Positions 19,722 through 28,738 of a DNA stretch of 64,000 nucleotides are shown here, in pieces. Within the stretch, counting starts at the first letter, position 1; each line of letters starts with the position of its first letter. Made by a program: the position numbers and the translations under genes. The DNA is from Bradyrhizobium sp. 141. GTDB lineage: Bacteria; Pseudomonadota; Alphaproteobacteria; Rhizobiales; Xanthobacteraceae. The DNA lies in contig NZ_JADPKR010000087.1 of the NCBI RefSeq assembly GCF_023074055.1, positions 1-64,000 of the forward strand. The letters run 5' to 3'. Under the pieces are notes generated by a model. That model ran no database searches, was not told the origin of the DNA, and saw only the letters and a list, made by a program, of their open reading frames with translations.

Positions 19722-20621
19722 CTAGAGGCCCACCAGCACGCCCACCCCAACTACGATCAGCACAATGCCGAAAATCTCGCGCGGTGCGATCGGCTGCTTG
19801 AACGAGTAATACGCCACGCCTTGCGCGAACAGCACCTCGATCAAAGCGAGCGTGCGGACATTGGCGGCGGCGGTCAGCGCGAACGCCAGAAACCAGAATT
19901 GCGAGGCGAAGGCGCCCATGAAGCCCGCGAGCATCGACGGCTGCCATAGCCCCAGAATCGCCCGCAGGATATTTGGCGCGCGCCAGAGCAGATAGATCGT
20001 CAGGATCAGTGTCTGCACGAGGAGGCCGAGCACCAGTGTAAACGAGGCCGCGGTCACGAAGGAGACGCCCGGCACGTTGATGATGGCGCCGCGAAACCCG
20101 ACCGCGGAGAGCGCGAAGGCCGCAGCAGCAACGAGGCCGGTGATGGTTGGCCTCAATTCCGCAAAACTCTTCTCACCGCCGGGCCGCAGCGCGGTGATGA
20201 CGACACCGACGGTCGCAATTACGATCGCCAGCACCTTCAGCCAGGTCAGGTGATCGCCGAGAAAGACGAAGCCGAAGATCGCGGTCTGGATCGCCTCGGT
20301 CTTCAGATATGCCGTCGTCACCACGAAGGAGCGGTCGTTCATCGCCAGCAGCATCAGGCCGGTGGCGACGATCTGGCTGAGCGCCCCGAGCAGCAGCCAT
20401 GGCCAGAACGCGGTCGGCGGCATACCGAGATGATCGCCGGTCGCGATCAGCACCACCCCTAAGAACAGCACCGAGAACGGAAAGCCGAACAGGAAGCGGA
20501 TATTGGTCGCGCCCCAGGTCCCCAGCGGCTTCGTCAACGACCGCTGCATCGCATTGCGCGCGACCTGCCCGAGCGCGGCAATGACGGTGAAGGGAATCCA
20601 GAGGTTGGCGATGGTGAGCAT
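19722..20621 (-). CDS. EamA/DMT family transporter
   Basis: Inner-membrane protein of about 299 residues with roughly ten hydrophobic segments in two repeated halves, as in the drug/metabolite transporter superfamily. The first half opens ANLWIPFTVIAALGQVARNA and the second near TITGLVAAAAFALSAVGF. I used the ATG at 20621; a TTG at 20633 is the other option. Substrate is unknown; the family exports small metabolites. It is not clearly in an operon. Confidence 0.85.
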   Translation of the reverse strand: MLTIANLWIPFTVIAALGQVARNAMQRSLTKPLGTWGATNIRFLFGFPFSVLFLGVVLIATGDHLGMPPTAFWPWLLLGALSQIVATGLMLLAMNDRSFVVTTAYLKTEAIQTAIFGFVFLGDHLTWLKVLAIVIATVGVVITALRPGGEKSFAELRPTITGLVAAAAFALSAVGFRGAIINVPGVSFVTAASFTLVLGLLVQTLILTIYLLWRAPNILRAILGLWQPSMLAGFMGAFASQFWFLAFALTAAANVRTLALIEVLFAQGVAYYSFKQPIAPREIFGIVLIVVGVGVLVGL

Positions 20622-20803
20622 GGGGGGTGGCAAAATGCAGGAAGGGATGTTCAGCGAACCTGCCGCTAGCAGCGAAGCAGGTCAATCACGTGGACGTCAT
20701 GGGTGCGATGCTCTCGCAACAAACTCGGTAGATTCCGCGGCATGGGTCCTGCGCCTCGTGCGCAATTGCGCACTAGGCGGGGACGACACCGTTCCACGCC
20801 CCC

Positions 20804-21571
20804 TCACACCATCCCTTCGGCCACCACCATGTAGTTCACGTCCATGTCCGACGAGAGGGTCCATTTGTCGGCGAAGGGGCTGTAGACCACGCCGGTCTGC
20901 TCGGTGATGACGAGGCGGTTGTCGAGCAGGTATTTTGTCAACTCGTCGGGAGTGACGAACTTATTCCACTCATGGGTGCCGCGCGGCAGCCAGCGCAGGA
21001 CGTATTCGGCGCCGACGATGGCGAGCGCGAAGCTCTTCCAGTTCCTGTTCAGCGTCGAGACCACCATGAGGCCATTCGGCTTCAGCATCGAGGCGCAGCG
21101 CTTCAGGAAGACGCCGACGTCGACGACATGCTCGACCACTTCCATCGCCAGCACGATGTCGAAGCGCTCGCGGGGGTCGATCTCCTCCACCGTGGTGCAG
21201 CGGTAGTCGATCGCAAGATGGCCCTTGTCGGCATGCAGCTTCGCGGCGGCGATGCTGCTCTGGGAAGGATCGACGCCGATGACCTGCGCCCCGAGGCGGG
21301 ACAGCGGCTCGCACAAGAGGCCGGCGCCGCAGCCGATGTCGAGCACGCGCAAGGACCCGAGGCAGTTGAGGCTGCGCACGTTGCGCTCGAACTTGCGGCA
21401 GGCGGCGTCGCGGATATAGCCGAGCCGCAGCGGGTTGATCCGGTGCAGCGGCGCCATCTTGCCGTTGGGGTCCCACCACTCGGCCGAGAGTTTTGAGAAT
21501 TTCGCGATCTCGGCGGCATCGACGGTCGAGCCCGGCTGGGCGGTTGCGGAAGTATTTTGCTGCATGCTCAT
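20804..21571 (-). CDS. ubiG: UbiG, ubiquinone O-methyltransferase
   Basis: Catalyses both O-methylations of ubiquinone synthesis. 255 residues. It has the N-terminal AEIAKFSKLSAEWWDPNGKMAPLH motif region specific for UbiG and the SAM-binding LRVLDIGCGAGLLCEPLSRLG. VLAMEVVEHVVD and TLNRNWKSFALAIVGAEYVLRWLP are further family segments. It is on the opposite strand to lysC, with the PH-domain gene 14 bases upstream on the same strand. Confidence 0.96.
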   Translation of the reverse strand: MSMQQNTSATAQPGSTVDAAEIAKFSKLSAEWWDPNGKMAPLHRINPLRLGYIRDAACRKFERNVRSLNCLGSLRVLDIGCGAGLLCEPLSRLGAQVIGVDPSQSSIAAAKLHADKGHLAIDYRCTTVEEIDPRERFDIVLAMEVVEHVVDVGVFLKRCASMLKPNGLMVVSTLNRNWKSFALAIVGAEYVLRWLPRGTHEWNKFVTPDELTKYLLDNRLVITEQTGVVYSPFADKWTLSSDMDVNYMVVAEGMV

Positions 21572-21585
21572 GGTTACGCGCGGTC

Positions 21586-22053
21586 CTACCGCGTGGTGAT
21601 CGAACTACGGAAGGCGAGCGGCGAGGCGATCGTCCGGATGGTTTCACGGCCTTCGCCGACCCCGTTGATGGTCACATCGCCGTAGTTGAGAATACGTCCA
21701 AGAATCGTCTGGTTGACGTCGACGCTCTCGACCTTGTCCAGCGCCATCTCGAAGGTGCGGCGCTTGATGAAGCCGGTCTTGTGCACGATCCTGAGATTGG
21801 TGACGTCGGTCTCGGTGGTGAAGCGATGGAACCAGCCCTTCACGGTCCAGTACAGGGCAGCGAGAGCCACCAGCGCCGCGGCGACGAGACACAGAATCAC
21901 GAGACCATCGACCGCGGTCTGCCGCGACAGCACGAACAGGCCCAAGGCCACGATCCAAGCCAGGATCGCCGGAAAATAGAAGATCCAGTGCGCATTGGTC
22001 GAATACAGCACCCGCTCGCCCGGCTGCAGGATTTCGTCAATATAGCGCGCCAT
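21586..22053 (-). CDS. Membrane protein with bacterial PH (YdbS-like) domain
   Basis: About 155 residues. The N-terminal part has two hydrophobic helices (WIFYFPAILAWIVALGLFVL and LVILCLVAAALVALAALYW), followed by a bPH2 domain with TTETDVTNLRIVHKTGFIKRRT and LDKVESVDVNQTILGRILNYGDVTI. I chose the ATG at 22053 with GAGG close upstream; an open frame to 22194 adds residues without similarity to the fold. It is upstream of ubiG in the same direction. Function of these proteins is unknown. Confidence 0.88.
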   Translation of the reverse strand: MARYIDEILQPGERVLYSTNAHWIFYFPAILAWIVALGLFVLSRQTAVDGLVILCLVAAALVALAALYWTVKGWFHRFTTETDVTNLRIVHKTGFIKRRTFEMALDKVESVDVNQTILGRILNYGDVTINGVGEGRETIRTIASPLAFRSSITTR

Positions 22054-22202
22054 AACCTCGATTAACCCATTGCCCGGATTGGCCGGAGCAGGAACCCGCT
22101 TGCCCCCGGCCCCGCCCCTCTGTATACGCGCGGTCGGGTGTCCGCAGCATCGCCTCGCGCGGGTCACCATACTTATCCTTATGAGGGAATGCACGCGTCG
22201 TC

Positions 22203-23459
22203 ATGAGCCGCCTCGTGATGAAATTCGGCGGCACATCCGTCGCCAACATCGAACGTATCCGCAACGTCGCACGCCATGTGAAGCGTGAGGTCGATGCCGG
22301 CCACGAAGTGGCCGTGGTCGTCTCGGCGATGTCCGGCAAGACCAACGAGCTGGTGGCCTGGTGCACCGAGGCCTCGCCGATGCACGACGCGCGCGAATAT
22401 GATGCCGTCGTCGCCTCTGGAGAGCAGGTGACCTCCGGCCTCCTTGCCATCGCGCTCCAGGGCATGGGCATCCAGGCCCGCTCCTGGCAGGGCTGGCAGA
22501 TCCCGATCAAGACCAGCGACGCCCATGCCTCGGCCCGGATCGAGGACATCGACGGCAGCGAGATCATCAAGCGCTTTAGGGAGCGCAAGGAGGTCGCGGT
22601 CATCGCCGGCTTCCAGGGCATCAACGCCGAGACCAACCGCATCACCACGCTCGGCCGCGGCGGCTCCGACACCTCGGCCGTGGCAATTGCCGCAGCCGTC
22701 AAAGCCGACCGCTGCGATATCTATACCGACGTCGACGGCGTCTACACCACCGACCCGCGAATCGTGCCGAAGGCCAAGAGGCTCGACAAGATCGCGTTCG
22801 AGGACATGCTGGAACTGGCCTCTCAGGGCGCAAAGGTGCTCCAGGTCCGCTCGGTGGAACTCGGCATGGTCCACAACATGCCGATCTTCGTCCGCTCGAG
22901 CTTCGACAAGCCCGAGGACATCGACCCGCATGCCAACCAGCCGCCCGGCACGCTGATCTGCAGCGAGGAGGAGATCATGGAAAGCCACGTCGTCACCGGT
23001 ATCGCCTTCTCCAAGGACGAGGCCCAGATTTCGGTGCGCCAGATCGAGGACAAGCCGGGCGTTGCGGCCTCGATCTTCGGCCCGCTGGCGGATGCCAACA
23101 TCAACGTCGACATGATCGTGCAGAACGTCTCCGAGGACGGCAAGACCACCGACCTCACCTTCACGGTGCCGGCGGCCGACTATACCCGCGCCAAGGACAC
23201 GATTACCGCCGCCAAGGGCAAGATCGGCTATATCAGGCTCGATACCGCCACCGATGTCGCCAAAATCTCGGTGATCGGCAGCGGCATGCGCAGCCATGCC
23301 GGCGTCGCCGCCCAGGCGTTCTCGGCCCTCGCGGGGCGGAATATCAACATCCGGGCCATTACAACCTCCGAGATCAAATTCTCGGTTTTGATCGACACCG
23401 CCTATACCGAGCTTGCGGTACGCACGCTGCACACGCTCTACGGCCTCGATCAGGGCTGA
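22203..23459 (+). CDS. lysC: Aspartate kinase
   Basis: First step of the aspartate family (Lys, Thr, Met). 418 residues. The kinase domain begins VMKFGGTSVANIERI and includes GFQGINAETNRITTLGRGGSDTSA-type substrate-binding segments; two ACT domains in the last 150 residues (ISVRQIEDKPGVAASIF and ISVIGSGMRSHAGVAAQAF) indicate feedback control, probably by Lys/Thr. It is followed by a 371-base gap with several palindromes and then ptsP. Confidence 0.97.
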   Translation: MSRLVMKFGGTSVANIERIRNVARHVKREVDAGHEVAVVVSAMSGKTNELVAWCTEASPMHDAREYDAVVASGEQVTSGLLAIALQGMGIQARSWQGWQIPIKTSDAHASARIEDIDGSEIIKRFRERKEVAVIAGFQGINAETNRITTLGRGGSDTSAVAIAAAVKADRCDIYTDVDGVYTTDPRIVPKAKRLDKIAFEDMLELASQGAKVLQVRSVELGMVHNMPIFVRSSFDKPEDIDPHANQPPGTLICSEEEIMESHVVTGIAFSKDEAQISVRQIEDKPGVAASIFGPLADANINVDMIVQNVSEDGKTTDLTFTVPAADYTRAKDTITAAKGKIGYIRLDTATDVAKISVIGSGMRSHAGVAAQAFSALAGRNINIRAITTSEIKFSVLIDTAYTELAVRTLHTLYGLDQG

Positions 23460-23491
23460 AGCGACCGTCGTCGCGCTTCAGATTGCTGTTT

Positions 23492-23540
23492 AAGCATGGT
23501 CTTTGCGGAAAACCGCTTCGCACTTTTCCGGACCATGCTT
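23492..23540. repeat. 49-base palindromic repeat (GGAAAACCGC type), copy 1
   Basis: Arms AAGCATGGTC and GACCATGCTT enclose GCGGAAAACCGCTTCGCAC and TTTTCCG. A near-identical element occurs at 33606-33654. It lies 32 bases after lysC. Elements of this kind are frequent in rhizobial genomes; here it may fold in the transcript and help stop lysC transcription. Confidence 0.8.
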
Positions 23541-23568
23541 GGACTAATTTTCTCTTAGCGGTCGCAGC

Positions 23569-23622
23569 AAACGCGAAGGTGTACACACCTTCGCGTTTGG
23601 CAGGCGTTTTGCTTGGCAAAAC
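23569..23622. other. Two further hairpins in the lysC-ptsP gap
   Basis: A 30-base palindrome at 23569-23598 (arms AAACGCGAAGGTGT and ACACCTTCGCGTTT, two-base centre) is followed by GTTTTGC-TTG-GCAAAAC at 23606-23622. Together with the repeat at 23492 they make three consecutive stem-loops. They could terminate lysC or regulate ptsP. The rest of the 371-base gap, up to 23830, shows no convincing gene. Confidence 0.55.
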
Positions 23623-23830
23623 AAGCCTCAATTCGCTATACGGCGAACAGGGTGGGCTGCCGCAGACTGTGTCCCAGTTCAGGCGGCGCCGCTCCGGTGC
23701 AAGCGCTAAATCTCAAGTGATTTTGGGCTTGTGCCGGCGCCGGACAAACAAATTGGTTGTTTTTCTGGAATTATGGGCCAGCCGCCGGCCGATACCGCCG
23801 GGCCGGGCACACGGAGGAGATTGACGGGAC

Positions 23831-26098
23831 ATGCGGAGCGCGTCGGGAGGTCCCCGCGTCTTGTTGAGACGGCTCCGCGAAACCATGGCGGAGCAGGTCT
23901 CGGCCCAGGAGCGGCTGGACAAGATCGTGGTGCTGATCGCCGCCAACATGGTGGCCGAGGTGTGCTCGGTCTATGTGCTGCGCATCGACAACACGCTGGA
24001 GCTCTACGCCACCGAGGGCCTCAACCGCGAGGCGGTGCACCACACCGTGCTGAGCGCCCATGAAGGCCTGGTCGGCCTCGTCGCCAGCGAGGCGACACCG
24101 CTCAACCTAAGCGATGCGCAGAGCCACCCGGCCTTCTCGTTCCGCCCCGAGACCGGCGAAGAAATCTACCACTCCTTCCTCGGCGTGCCGATCCTGCGGG
24201 CCGGCAACACGCTCGGCGTGCTGGTGGTGCAGAACCGCGCCAAGCGCAACTATGTCGAGGAGGAGCTCGAGGCGCTGCAGACCACAGCGATGGTGCTGGC
24301 GGAGCTGATCGCCTCCGGCGAACTCTCCGCGCTGGCCCAGCCGGGCCAGGAACCGGCCGCGCGCCATTCCGCGCAGAAGGTCGGCGCCATCCTCTCGGAG
24401 GGCATCGCGCTCGGCCATGTCGTGCTGCACGAGCCGCGCGTCGTCATCAAGGACTACATCGCCGAGGACCTGCCGAAGGAGATCAAGCGGCTCGACACCG
24501 CGCTCGCCAAGCTGCGCGCCGATCTCGACCGCATGCTGGAGCGCGGCGACGTCGCCGAAGGCGGCGAGCATCGCGAGGTGCTGGAAGCCTACCGCATGTT
24601 CGCCAACGACCAGGGCTGGTCGCACAAGCTGCACGAGGCGGTCGCCACCGGCCTCACGGCGGAAGCCGCCGTCGAGCGCGTGCAGTCCGACACCCGCGCA
24701 CGCATGCTGCGCTCGACCGATCCCTATTTGCGCGACCGGCTGCACGATCTCGAGGATCTCGGCTACCGCTTGATGCGGCAGCTGGTCGGTCAGGACCATG
24801 CGCCGTCGCGCGAGCAGCTGCCCGACAACGCCATCGTCATCGCGCGCGCGATGGGCCCGGCGGCGCTGCTCGACTACGACCGCAAGCGCCTGCGCGGCAT
24901 CGTGCTGGAGGAAGGCACCGCCAACTCCCACGTCTCGATCGTGGCCCGCGCGCTCGGCATTCCCGCGGTCGGCGAAGTGCCGAACGCGCCCGGCATCGCC
25001 GATCCCGGCGACGCCATCATCGTCGACGGCACCTCCGGCTCGATCTATGTGCGCCCCTCTCAGGAAGTCGAAGCGGCCTTCGCTGAGCGCGTGCGCTTCC
25101 GCGCCCGCCGCCAAGCGCAATATCTGGCGCTGCGCGACCGGCCCTGCGTCACCAGGGACGGCCAGAAGGTCGAGCTGATGATCAACGCAGGTCTTGCCAT
25201 CGACCTGCCGCATATCGAGGACACCGGCAGCGCCGGCATCGGCCTGTTCCGCACCGAACTGCAATTCATGGTCGGCCAGAGCCTGCCGCGCACCAGCGAC
25301 CAGCTGGCGCTCTATCGCACCGTGCTGGATGCCGCCGGTCACAAGCCCGTCACCTTCCGCACCCTCGACATCGGCGGCGACAAGGCCCTGCCTTATATGG
25401 AAGCCGTGATCGAGGAAAATCCCGCGCTCGGCTGGCGCGCGATCCGGCTCGGGCTGGATCGCCCCGGCCTCTTGCGCGGCCAGATTCGCGCGCTGCTGCG
25501 CGCCGGCGGCGGCCGCGCGCTGCGCATCATGTTCCCGATGATCTCGGAGGTCGCCGAATTCGATTCGGCGAAGGCGCTGGTCGAGCGCGAGCTCACTTAC
25601 TTGCGTCAGCACGGCCACACGCTGCCTGAACGAATCGACATCGGCACCATGGTCGAGGTGCCGGCCCTGCTCTATCAGCTCGACGAGCTCCTGAGGAAGG
25701 TCGACTTCATCTCGGTCGGCTCCAACGATCTGTTCCAGTTCCTGTTCGCAGTCGACCGCGGCAACGCAAAAGTGTCCGAGCGCTTCGACACCATGTCGGC
25801 GCCGATCCTGCGCGCGCTGCGCGAGATCGCGCACAAATCGCAGGCGGCGAAGAAGTCGCTTTCGCTCTGCGGCGAGATGGCGTCCAAGCCGCTCGGCGCA
25901 CTCGCTTTGATCGCGCTCGGCTATCGCTCACTCTCGCTTTCGGCAACCGCGCTCGGCCCGGTCAAGGCGATGGTGATCGATCTCGATGCAAAGAAGGCCG
26001 AAGCCATGCTCGGCCCGCTCCTGGACGCGCCGGCGGGCAGCGTCTCGATCCGGCAGAAACTCACGGAATTTGCCGAGGCCGAAGGCCTGGCGTTGTAG
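23831..26098 (+). CDS. ptsP: PtsP, enzyme I of the nitrogen phosphotransferase system
   Basis: Takes phosphate from PEP and passes it to NPr, linking nitrogen status to global control. 755 residues. An N-terminal GAF domain (about 20-165) distinguishes it from the sugar enzyme I; in many bacteria it senses glutamine. The phospho-histidine is H367 in GTANSHVSIVARA, and the PEP-binding barrel has FRTLDIGGDKALPY, RIMFPMISEV and GSNDLFQFLFAVDRGN. It sits between lysC and prfA, an order I recall from other alphaproteobacteria. Confidence 0.96.
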   Translation: MRSASGGPRVLLRRLRETMAEQVSAQERLDKIVVLIAANMVAEVCSVYVLRIDNTLELYATEGLNREAVHHTVLSAHEGLVGLVASEATPLNLSDAQSHPAFSFRPETGEEIYHSFLGVPILRAGNTLGVLVVQNRAKRNYVEEELEALQTTAMVLAELIASGELSALAQPGQEPAARHSAQKVGAILSEGIALGHVVLHEPRVVIKDYIAEDLPKEIKRLDTALAKLRADLDRMLERGDVAEGGEHREVLEAYRMFANDQGWSHKLHEAVATGLTAEAAVERVQSDTRARMLRSTDPYLRDRLHDLEDLGYRLMRQLVGQDHAPSREQLPDNAIVIARAMGPAALLDYDRKRLRGIVLEEGTANSHVSIVARALGIPAVGEVPNAPGIADPGDAIIVDGTSGSIYVRPSQEVEAAFAERVRFRARRQAQYLALRDRPCVTRDGQKVELMINAGLAIDLPHIEDTGSAGIGLFRTELQFMVGQSLPRTSDQLALYRTVLDAAGHKPVTFRTLDIGGDKALPYMEAVIEENPALGWRAIRLGLDRPGLLRGQIRALLRAGGGRALRIMFPMISEVAEFDSAKALVERELTYLRQHGHTLPERIDIGTMVEVPALLYQLDELLRKVDFISVGSNDLFQFLFAVDRGNAKVSERFDTMSAPILRALREIAHKSQAAKKSLSLCGEMASKPLGALALIALGYRSLSLSATALGPVKAMVIDLDAKKAEAMLGPLLDAPAGSVSIRQKLTEFAEAEGLAL

Positions 26099-26151
26099 CG
26101 GGCCTGTCCCGCTCCCTGCCGCCTCGCCTCCCGCCATTTGAGACTGAACCG

Positions 26152-27237
26152 ATGTCGTCACTCCCCGAAGCCAAACTGGACGTCCTGCTCGCCCATCACG
26201 CCTCACTCGAGGCCGAATCGCTGGGGCAACTCGCCTCCGAACGCTACGTGCAGATCACGCGCGAGCTCGCCGAGATCACGCCGCTGATCGAAGCGGTGAA
26301 GGCCTACCGTTCCGCCGTCAAGGAGCTCGCCGACACAGAAGCGCTGATCGCCGATCCCGCAACCGATGCCGAGATGCGCGGCATGGCGGAAGCCGAACGC
26401 AACGAGCTCGCACCGAGAATCGAGGAACTGGTCCAGAAGATCCGCGTTGCGCTGCTGCCCAAAGACGCCATGGACGATCGCAACGTGGTGCTGGAAATCC
26501 GCGCCGGCACTGGCGGCGACGAGGCCTCGCTGTTTGCCGGAGACCTGTTCCGGATGTACGAGCGCTTCGCGGCCTTGCAGGGCTGGAAAGTCGAGGTGAT
26601 CTCGGCCAGCGAAGGCACCGTCGGGGGCTACAAGGAAATCATCGCGGAGGTGCAGGGCCGCGGCGCGTTCTCCAAGCTGAAGTTCGAATCCGGCGTGCAC
26701 CGCGTGCAGCGCGTGCCCGACACCGAAACGCAGGGACGCATCCACACTTCGGCCGCGACAGTCGCCGTGCTGCCGGAGGTCGAGGATGTCGACGTCGACA
26801 TCAAGAACGACGATCTGCGAATCGAGACCATGCGCGCGCAAGGAGCCGGCGGCCAGCACGTCAACAAGACTGAGTCTGCGATCCGCATCACCCACATCCC
26901 GACCGGCATCGTGGTGATGATGCAGGACAGCCGCTCGCAGCACAAGAACCGCGCTTCCGCCATGAACATCCTGCGCTCGCGCATCTACGACGCCGAACGG
27001 CAACGCGTCGATGCCGCGCGCTCGGCGGAGCGCAAGGAGAAGGTCGGCTCCGGCGACCGCTCTGAGCGCATCCGCACCTATAATTTTCCGCAAGGGCGCG
27101 TCACCGACCACCGCATCAATCTGACGCTCTACAAGCTGCCGCAGGTGATCGCAGGCGAAGCGCTCGGCGAGCTGACCGACGCGCTGACCACCGAGCACCA
27201 GGCCGCGCAACTCGCCGCACAAGGCGCAGCGGCCTGA
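26152..27237 (+). CDS. prfA: Peptide chain release factor 1
   Basis: Ends translation at UAA and UAG. 361 residues, the normal length. The catalytic GGQ is at residues 233-235 in GAGGQHVNKTES and the codon-reading tripeptide region is RVPDTETQGRIHTSA. It follows ptsP by 53 bases. prmC, the methylase that modifies this GGQ glutamine and often sits directly downstream, is here about 7 kb away at 34172. Confidence 0.98.
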   Translation: MSSLPEAKLDVLLAHHASLEAESLGQLASERYVQITRELAEITPLIEAVKAYRSAVKELADTEALIADPATDAEMRGMAEAERNELAPRIEELVQKIRVALLPKDAMDDRNVVLEIRAGTGGDEASLFAGDLFRMYERFAALQGWKVEVISASEGTVGGYKEIIAEVQGRGAFSKLKFESGVHRVQRVPDTETQGRIHTSAATVAVLPEVEDVDVDIKNDDLRIETMRAQGAGGQHVNKTESAIRITHIPTGIVVMMQDSRSQHKNRASAMNILRSRIYDAERQRVDAARSAERKEKVGSGDRSERIRTYNFPQGRVTDHRINLTLYKLPQVIAGEALGELTDALTTEHQAAQLAAQGAAA

Positions 27238-27274
27238 ATCCGCGCTTCAGCGTGTCTTGTTCAGCGCGCCTTAT

Positions 27275-27745
27275 TCAGCGTGCCTTGGCCCGGAACGATC
27301 GCAGGAGCTTGGCCAAGGCGGGAGCGGCGGCACCCAGCTCGTCCAGATGAATGCGCGAGAGCGACCGCAGCTTCTGCTCGCCCTTGGCCGTCAGCTTGAC
27401 GAGAACGCGCCTTGCGTCCTCGGGATCGGCTTCCCGGCCGATCAGCTTCAGTTTCGCCATGCGATCCACCAGCTCTACCGCCGTATGGTGCCGGATCAGG
27501 AGGAAGCCGGCGATGTCGCCGACGCTGGCGCCGCCGGGGCCGGCCAATCCCTTGATCGCCAGCAACGCCTGGTGCTGCTGCGGCGTCAACCCGGCGTTCT
27601 GGGCCGCGGCTTCGCTGAAAGCAAGGAAGCCTCGCAACTGGCGGCGGAATTGGGCAAGCGCCGTGTAGTCGGCTTCACGCATCGCACCGCCCTTTGCGGG
27701 AGCAGCCCGCGCCGTGCGTCCAGTCTTCCGTTTCGATTCAGCCAT
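27275..27745 (-). CDS. MarR family transcriptional regulator
   Basis: 156 residues with a Lys/Arg/Ala-rich N terminus and a winged helix: LTPQQHQALLAIKG, then VGDIAGFLLIRHHTAVELVDRM and the wing DPEDARRVLVKLTAKGEQ. It is convergent with prfA and on the same strand as, and downstream of, the alphaCTD-like gene. Target and ligand are unknown. Confidence 0.88.
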   Translation of the reverse strand: MAESKRKTGRTARAAPAKGGAMREADYTALAQFRRQLRGFLAFSEAAAQNAGLTPQQHQALLAIKGLAGPGGASVGDIAGFLLIRHHTAVELVDRMAKLKLIGREADPEDARRVLVKLTAKGEQKLRSLSRIHLDELGAAAPALAKLLRSFRAKAR

Positions 27746-27869
27746 TCCGTGCCTTCGACCTCAGCCCGCCCGCCGGCGAAGCGGGAGCTGCCGAGATTAG
27801 CAAGGAAGCCCGGGCGGAACCATCGGCAGGCGTCGCGGATGCACAAATATGGGGGCTTTTGCAGCTCTC

Positions 27870-28508
27870 CTATTCGTAGTTGGACAGCAGGATCTTCACC
27901 AGGATGACCTGAAACGCGATCGGAATACGAACGCTCTTCCGCCTGATCGAACGCTGAAGCGCACTGACGATCTCGGCGCTGGTCAAGGCGCCGTCGGATG
28001 CATTCGTGATCAACTCACCCCACATCTGCGACAGCGAGCCGCCGGGCGGGATCACCGGCTTGATGGTCACGCCGCAGCCCTGCGCCCAGTCGACGATCTC
28101 TTGCATCGTGTGAGGACCGCAATTGCGCGTCGTCGCAAGTCGCTCGGCCGTCAACGCAAGCAGCAGCTCGCGCGAGGGCGACCATGTCCCCTTCGGCGGC
28201 TGCTCGCCGGTGAGCTCGACCGCGAGTTCCTTCAAGACATTCTGGGCGCGCACGCTAAGTCTCTGCATCGGCACCGGCGTGCGCTTGGCCTGGACGGAGC
28301 CGACGGCCGGCCCGCGTTGACCGACGGACCGACTGCGCGGCTCCGACATGCGCGAGCCATCGCCGGACTGCGGCGATACGCGTTGGTCGCTCCCCTCCCC
28401 CGCAGGCCGCGCCGCCTCCTGCCGCTCCGCCTCTTGCGGCCAGGATCGTCGCTTCCGGGTACCCGCTACTGTCGTCTGCCGCGGCATCTCTCTCGCCGAA
28501 CCCGCCAT
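27870..28508 (-). CDS. Orphan protein with RNA polymerase alpha C-terminal-like domain
   Basis: About 212 residues of unknown function. After a basic, Ser/Arg/Pro-rich and probably disordered N-terminal 80 residues there is a segment, about residues 83-150, with LSVRAQNVLKEL, LLALTAERLATTRNCG and TMQEIVDWAQGCGVTI. This follows the pattern of the RpoA C-terminal domain (LSVRAxNxLK ... R-N-x-G-x-x-(S/T)-x-x-E-I), two helix-hairpin-helix units that bind UP-element DNA. The C-terminal 60 residues are helical. The start is unsure: ATG at 28508 or GTG at 28520. It is divergent from the second ABC transporter operon. The assignment to the fold is mine by eye. Confidence 0.6.
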   Translation of the reverse strand: MAGSAREMPRQTTVAGTRKRRSWPQEAERQEAARPAGEGSDQRVSPQSGDGSRMSEPRSRSVGQRGPAVGSVQAKRTPVPMQRLSVRAQNVLKELAVELTGEQPPKGTWSPSRELLLALTAERLATTRNCGPHTMQEIVDWAQGCGVTIKPVIPPGGSLSQMWGELITNASDGALTSAEIVSALQRSIRRKSVRIPIAFQVILVKILLSNYE

Positions 28509-28532
28509 TCTCGTACTCACAAAGACTAATAT

Positions 28533-28549
28533 ATATCGTGATCCGATAT
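28533..28549. promoter_or_regulatory. Palindrome between the alphaCTD-like gene and the second ABC operon
   Basis: ATATCG-TGATC-CGATAT: six-base perfect arms with a five-base centre, in an AT-rich island (28520-28590) of the 230-base divergent region. Placement suits an operator or promoter element for one or both directions. No known regulator can be assigned. Confidence 0.4.
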
Positions 28550-28738
28550 GTTTTCACGCGATAATTTTCGTCGTTCGACCAAAGACGAAATTGACAGAAG
28601 GTGTTCACAAGCAATGTTTACGTCCAGGAGCTACACGCGGATGTGACGTGCCCGGTGCAGGCAGGCCCTCGAGGTCGGCTGCCGCCGGACAGGTCGTGTT
28701 GTGCCTGCAAACAAGAACGACATTCGGAGGAAACGATC

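Noticed and set aside
23483..23824. 113-codon frame after lysC
   Set aside because: It is built on the 49-base palindromic repeat and the adjoining hairpins and has no ribosome site.
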